DNA of 64,000 bases from Mycoavidus cysteinexigens_B (GTDB taxonomy: Bacteria > Pseudomonadota > Gammaproteobacteria > Burkholderiales > Burkholderiaceae). The DNA is taken from the NCBI GenBank assembly GCA_031963465.1, contig JASSUG010000001.1, positions 522,673-586,672 of the forward strand. The letters are read 5' to 3'. Position numbers and translations under genes: made by a program. Below are positions 61,117 to 64,000 of the stretch, in pieces. The notes under the pieces are model-generated. The model did not search any database. It was given only the letters and a program-made list of their open reading frames with translations, and was not told where the DNA came from. Every line of letters starts with the position of its first letter. Position 1 is the stretch's first letter.

Positions 61117-61201
61117 GCCGACGTGGTGAAATTGGTATACACGCTATCTTGAGGGGGTAGTGGCGCAAGCCGTATGAGTTCGAGTCTCATCGTCGGCACC
61201 A
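61117..61201 (+). tRNA. tRNA-Leu (GAG)
   Basis: An 85-nt class II tRNA: acceptor strands GCCGACG (61117-61123) and CGTCGGC (61191-61197), anticodon stem CTATC/GGTAG around TTGAGGG (anticodon GAG), a long variable arm (TGGCGCAAGCCG) and a T arm with GAGTTCGAGTCTC, then encoded ACCA. It precedes nuoA as in Burkholderia, but tpiA and secG, which normally come before it, are absent. Confidence 0.95.
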
Positions 61202-61326
61202 TGTATTTTCAATGCCAGCTGCTTAGCGTGTGCTTCGGCTGGCATTGTTGTTTGAGTTTATGGATATAGGTCTGCATAGCTGGGCATGGATTGTCCGCTG
61301 GCAGCCTAAAACGATAGAGGATTGTC

Positions 61327-61686
61327 TTGAACCTCGCAGCTTGGTTTCCTGTCTTGCTCTTTATCCTCGTGGGCACGGGTTTGGGTATGATATTGCTCGG
61401 TATCGGCAAGATACTGGGCCCCAATCGCCCGAATAGCGAGAAAAATGCACCTTACGAATGCGGCTTTGAGGCATTTGAAGATGCGCGCATGAAATTTGAT
61501 GTGCGCTATTACTTAGTCGCGATTCTGTTTATTATCTTTGATCTAGAAACCGCCTTTTTGTTTCCGTGGGGCGTGGCGCTTAGAGATATTGGCTGGCCGG
61601 GCTTTCTCGCGATGATGATTTTTCTGCTTGAGTTTGTGCTAGGTTTCGCTTATGTCTGGCGCAGAGGCGGACTCGACTGGGAGTGA
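61327..61686 (+). CDS. nuoA: NADH-quinone oxidoreductase subunit A
   Basis: A 119-residue membrane subunit of complex I with three helices and the conserved segment KNAPYECGFEAFEDARMKFDVRYYLVAILFIIFDLE. The start is TTG at 61327 (MNLAAWFPVLLF), where the betaproteobacterial protein begins. It opens the nuo operon. Confidence 0.95.
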   Translation: MNLAAWFPVLLFILVGTGLGMILLGIGKILGPNRPNSEKNAPYECGFEAFEDARMKFDVRYYLVAILFIIFDLETAFLFPWGVALRDIGWPGFLAMMIFLLEFVLGFAYVWRRGGLDWE

Positions 61687-61750
61687 TCAGGGTGAGATAT
61701 AGCAAATGCAGAGAGCAGATTAATGCGGATCTGGAGCGGAGCGCAAAGTT

Positions 61751-62227
61751 ATGAGTATTGAAGGCGTCCTGCAAGAAGGATTTATTACCACCACTGCGGA
61801 CAAGCTGATTAATTGGACGCGCACGGGCTCGTTATGGCCGATGACGTTTGGTCTTGCTTGCTGCGCGGTTGAAATGATGCATGCGGGTGCGTCCCGTTAT
61901 GATCTCGATCGCTTCGGCGTTGTGTTTCGGCCCAGTCCGCGTCAAGCCGATGTAATGATTGTGGCGGGTACGCTGTGTAACAAAATGGCCAGCGCATTGC
62001 GCAAAGTCTATGACCAAATGGCAGAACCGCGCTGGGTGATTTCGATGGGCTCATGCGCCAATGGGGGTGGTTACTATCATTACTCATATTCTGTCGTCCG
62101 GGGTTGTGACCGGATTGTGCCGGTTGATGTGTATGTGCCGGGCTGCCCACCGACGGCTGAGGCCCTAATTTACGGCATTATTCAGTTGCAGGCTAAGATC
62201 ACTCGCACGAACACGATTGCGCGCTAA
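61751..62227 (+). CDS. nuoB: NADH-quinone oxidoreductase subunit B
   Basis: A 158-residue subunit holding cluster N2, the last iron-sulfur centre before quinone. The cysteine ligands are visible in GLACCAVEMM, SMGSCANGGG and YVPGCPPTAEAL. Normal length. nuoC follows, its frame overlapping the nuoB end although the likely start is 62 bp downstream. Confidence 0.96.
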   Translation: MSIEGVLQEGFITTTADKLINWTRTGSLWPMTFGLACCAVEMMHAGASRYDLDRFGVVFRPSPRQADVMIVAGTLCNKMASALRKVYDQMAEPRWVISMGSCANGGGYYHYSYSVVRGCDRIVPVDVYVPGCPPTAEALIYGIIQLQAKITRTNTIAR

Positions 62228-62288
62228 TTTCTCTGCCATCCAGTTAAGCAAAATTTTTGATACGGTATTTGAAGTGGGGTCTTCCTCA

Positions 62289-62930
62289 ATGACAAGCAAG
62301 CTCGCAGCGCTCATGGCGAATCTCGAGGCAACCTTTGGTACTGATGTGCGCCTGACGCATGCGTTTGGGCAGATTACAGCTGTGGTCAATGCCAAGCAGT
62401 ATCTCGATGTGATGCGCACGCTACGCGATGAAGCTTCGTTGTGTTTTGAGCAACTGATTGACTTATGCGGTGTTGATTATTCCGTGTATGACGAGGTGGC
62501 TAAGCGCGAACTCATCGGCGCTCAAGATGAGTCGATGTGCCCTCGTTTTGCCGCTGTCTCGCATCTCTTATCAATTACCCATAATTGGCGCTTACGTGTC
62601 AAAGTATTTGCGCCGAATAACGAGCTGCCGGTGTTGCCTTCGGTGGTTGATATTTGGAGTTCAGCCGATTGGTATGAGCGCGAAGCATTTGATCTGTTCG
62701 GTTTAGTCTTTGACGGGCATCCAGATTTGCGCCGTCTTTTGACCGATTATGGTTTTATCGGTCATCCATTCCGCAAAGATTTCCCGGTTTCTGGTTACGT
62801 TGAGATGCGTTATGACCCTGAGCAACAACGGGTGATTTATCAGCCGGTAACCATTGAGCCACGCGAAATTATCCCACGCGTCATCCGCGAAGAGGGCTAC
62901 GGCGGCTTGAAGCCAAATCGTCCTAATTAA
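62289..62930 (+). CDS. nuoC: NADH-quinone oxidoreductase subunit C
   Basis: A 213-residue complex I 30-kDa subunit, beginning MTSKLAALMANLEATFG from the ATG at 62289, which aligns with betaproteobacterial NuoC. The signature WYEREAFDLFGLVFDGHPDLRR(L) and the C-terminal EPREIIPRVIREEGYGG are present. A start at 62217 would add 24 unrelated residues. It lies in the peripheral arm with NuoD. Confidence 0.94.
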   Translation: MTSKLAALMANLEATFGTDVRLTHAFGQITAVVNAKQYLDVMRTLRDEASLCFEQLIDLCGVDYSVYDEVAKRELIGAQDESMCPRFAAVSHLLSITHNWRLRVKVFAPNNELPVLPSVVDIWSSADWYEREAFDLFGLVFDGHPDLRRLLTDYGFIGHPFRKDFPVSGYVEMRYDPEQQRVIYQPVTIEPREIIPRVIREEGYGGLKPNRPN

Positions 62931-62976
62931 CCCAGGCTACGACATATGAAGCGAAGATTAAGTTGGGATCGCTAAG

Positions 62977-64000
62977 ATGGCAGAAATCAAAAACTACACG
63001 CTGAATTTTGGTCCACAGCATCCGGCGGCCCACGGGGTACTACGGTTGGTGCTGGAGCTTGATGGTGAAGTGATTCAGCGCGCCGATCCGCATATTGGTT
63101 TGCTCCACCGAGCCACTGAAAAGCTCGTTGAAACCAGGACCTATCTGCAATCGGTGCCGTATATGGACCGTCTCGACTATGTGTCGATGATGGTCAACGA
63201 GCATGCCTATGTGATGGCGATTGAGCGGATGTTAGGCGTTACCGTACCAATCCGCGCGCAATATATCCGGGCGATGTTTGACGAGATTACGCGGATCTTG
63301 AATCATTTAATGTGGCTGGGTTCGCACGCGCTTGATGTCGGTGCGATGGCGGTCTTTCTGTATGCGTTTCGCGAACGTGAAGACTTAATGGATGTCTATG
63401 AGGCGGTGTCAGGCGCTCGTATGCACGCGGCTTATTATCGCCCAGGCGGCGTTTATCGCGATTTGCCTGAGGCGATGCCGCACTATAAAGCCTCTAAAAT
63501 TCGTCATGCCAAGGCGCTAACCAAACTGAATCAAGCGCGTCAGGGTTCAGTCCTTGATTTTATTGATGATTTTAGCCAACGCTTTCCAAACTGCGTCGAT
63601 GAGTATGAAACCTTACTTACCGATAATCGGATCTGGAAGCAGCGTTTAGTCGATGTTGGCATCGTGAGCCCTGAGCGCGCTTTGCAGCTTGGTCTGACCG
63701 GGCCGATGTTGCGCGGTTCCGGGGTTGAGTGGGATCTACGCAAAAAACAGCCTTATGAGGTCTACGCTCAGCTTGATTTTGATATTCCGGTTGGCATCAA
63801 CGGCGATTGTTATGATCGTTATTTGGTGCGCATTGAAGAAATGCGGCAGTCAACTCGCATTATTCGTCAATGCATAGACTGGTTGCGCCAACATCCTGGT
63901 CCGGTGATGATCGATGACCATAAGGTTGCGCCGCCTAATCGGCTTGAGATGAAAAGCAATATGGAAGCGCTGATTCATCATTTCAAGCTGTTCACCGAAG
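62977..64000 (+). CDS. nuoD: NADH-quinone oxidoreductase subunit D (3' end outside window)
   Basis: The first 341 residues of the 49-kDa subunit of complex I, MAEIKNYTLNFGPQHPAAHGV..., including LHRATEKLVETRTYLQSVPYMDRLDYVSMM near the quinone site. The frame runs off the window end, where ~75 residues should remain (417 is typical). It starts 46 bp after nuoC. Confidence 0.95.
   Translation, partial: MAEIKNYTLNFGPQHPAAHGVLRLVLELDGEVIQRADPHIGLLHRATEKLVETRTYLQSVPYMDRLDYVSMMVNEHAYVMAIERMLGVTVPIRAQYIRAMFDEITRILNHLMWLGSHALDVGAMAVFLYAFREREDLMDVYEAVSGARMHAAYYRPGGVYRDLPEAMPHYKASKIRHAKALTKLNQARQGSVLDFIDDFSQRFPNCVDEYETLLTDNRIWKQRLVDVGIVSPERALQLGLTGPMLRGSGVEWDLRKKQPYEVYAQLDFDIPVGINGDCYDRYLVRIEEMRQSTRIIRQCIDWLRQHPGPVMIDDHKVAPPNRLEMKSNMEALIHHFKLFTE

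Overview
This window looks like chromosome from a member of the Burkholderiaceae with a reduced, moderate-GC genome, most likely a host-associated lineage of the Mycoavidus/Glomeribacter kind. Three things point there. The housekeeping blocks (lapA-lapB-ugd-hldA-hldD-comEA; tRNA-Val-thrS-infC-rpmI-rplT-pheS-pheT-ihfA-merR-tRNA-Pro; tRNA-Leu-nuoABCD) keep Burkholderia gene order. Base composition is clearly lower in GC than free-living Burkholderia. Between the blocks lie eukaryote-like repeat proteins (HEAT, WD40, Fic). The genus is an inference, not something read directly.

Layout. 1-3153: 3' part of a large HEAT-like repeat protein. 3.4-17.3 kb: LPS/heptose genes, comEA, then the translation and IHF-alpha block, bracketed by tRNA-Val(GAC) and tRNA-Pro(GGG). 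17.4-26.9 kb: an accessory region with two divergent paralogs (N-terminal domain, pentapeptide repeats, WD40 propeller) around a decayed tyrosine integrase and a rhodanese-gene relic, then a small hydrophobic ORF and an unrecognised 905-residue protein. 26,994-35,104: an 8.1-kb ISL3-family transposon that carries a complete type I restriction-modification operon (hsdM-hsdS-hsdR-tnpA), bounded by imperfect terminal inverted repeats and an exact 8-bp target duplication. 35.2-50.7 kb: a locus closely matching enterobacterial common antigen (ECA) synthesis (wecA, B, C, D, E, F, G and wzyE) with three wzxE-like flippase paralogs and an exported beta-helix protein. 50.8-52.0 kb: a Fic protein. 52.2-59.7 kb: an mdtABC-type RND efflux operon on the minus strand. 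59.9-61.0 kb: bamC. 61.1 kb to the end: tRNA-Leu(GAG) and the start of the complex I operon.

How the genes work together. LapA/B, Ugd, HldA and HldD serve LPS control and core heptose supply. The wec genes would make a ManNAcA/Fuc4NAc/GlcNAc polymer: WecB and WecC make UDP-ManNAcA, WecE and WecD make dTDP-Fuc4NAc, WecA, WecG and WecF build the lipid-linked repeat, Wzx flips it and WzyE polymerises it. The dTDP-sugar genes (rffG/rffH or rml) and a wzzE chain-length gene are not in the window.

The strongest new observation is the mobile element. Type I R-M genes and the ISL3 transposase form one transcription unit inside one pair of ends, so the restriction system itself appears to be the transposon cargo.
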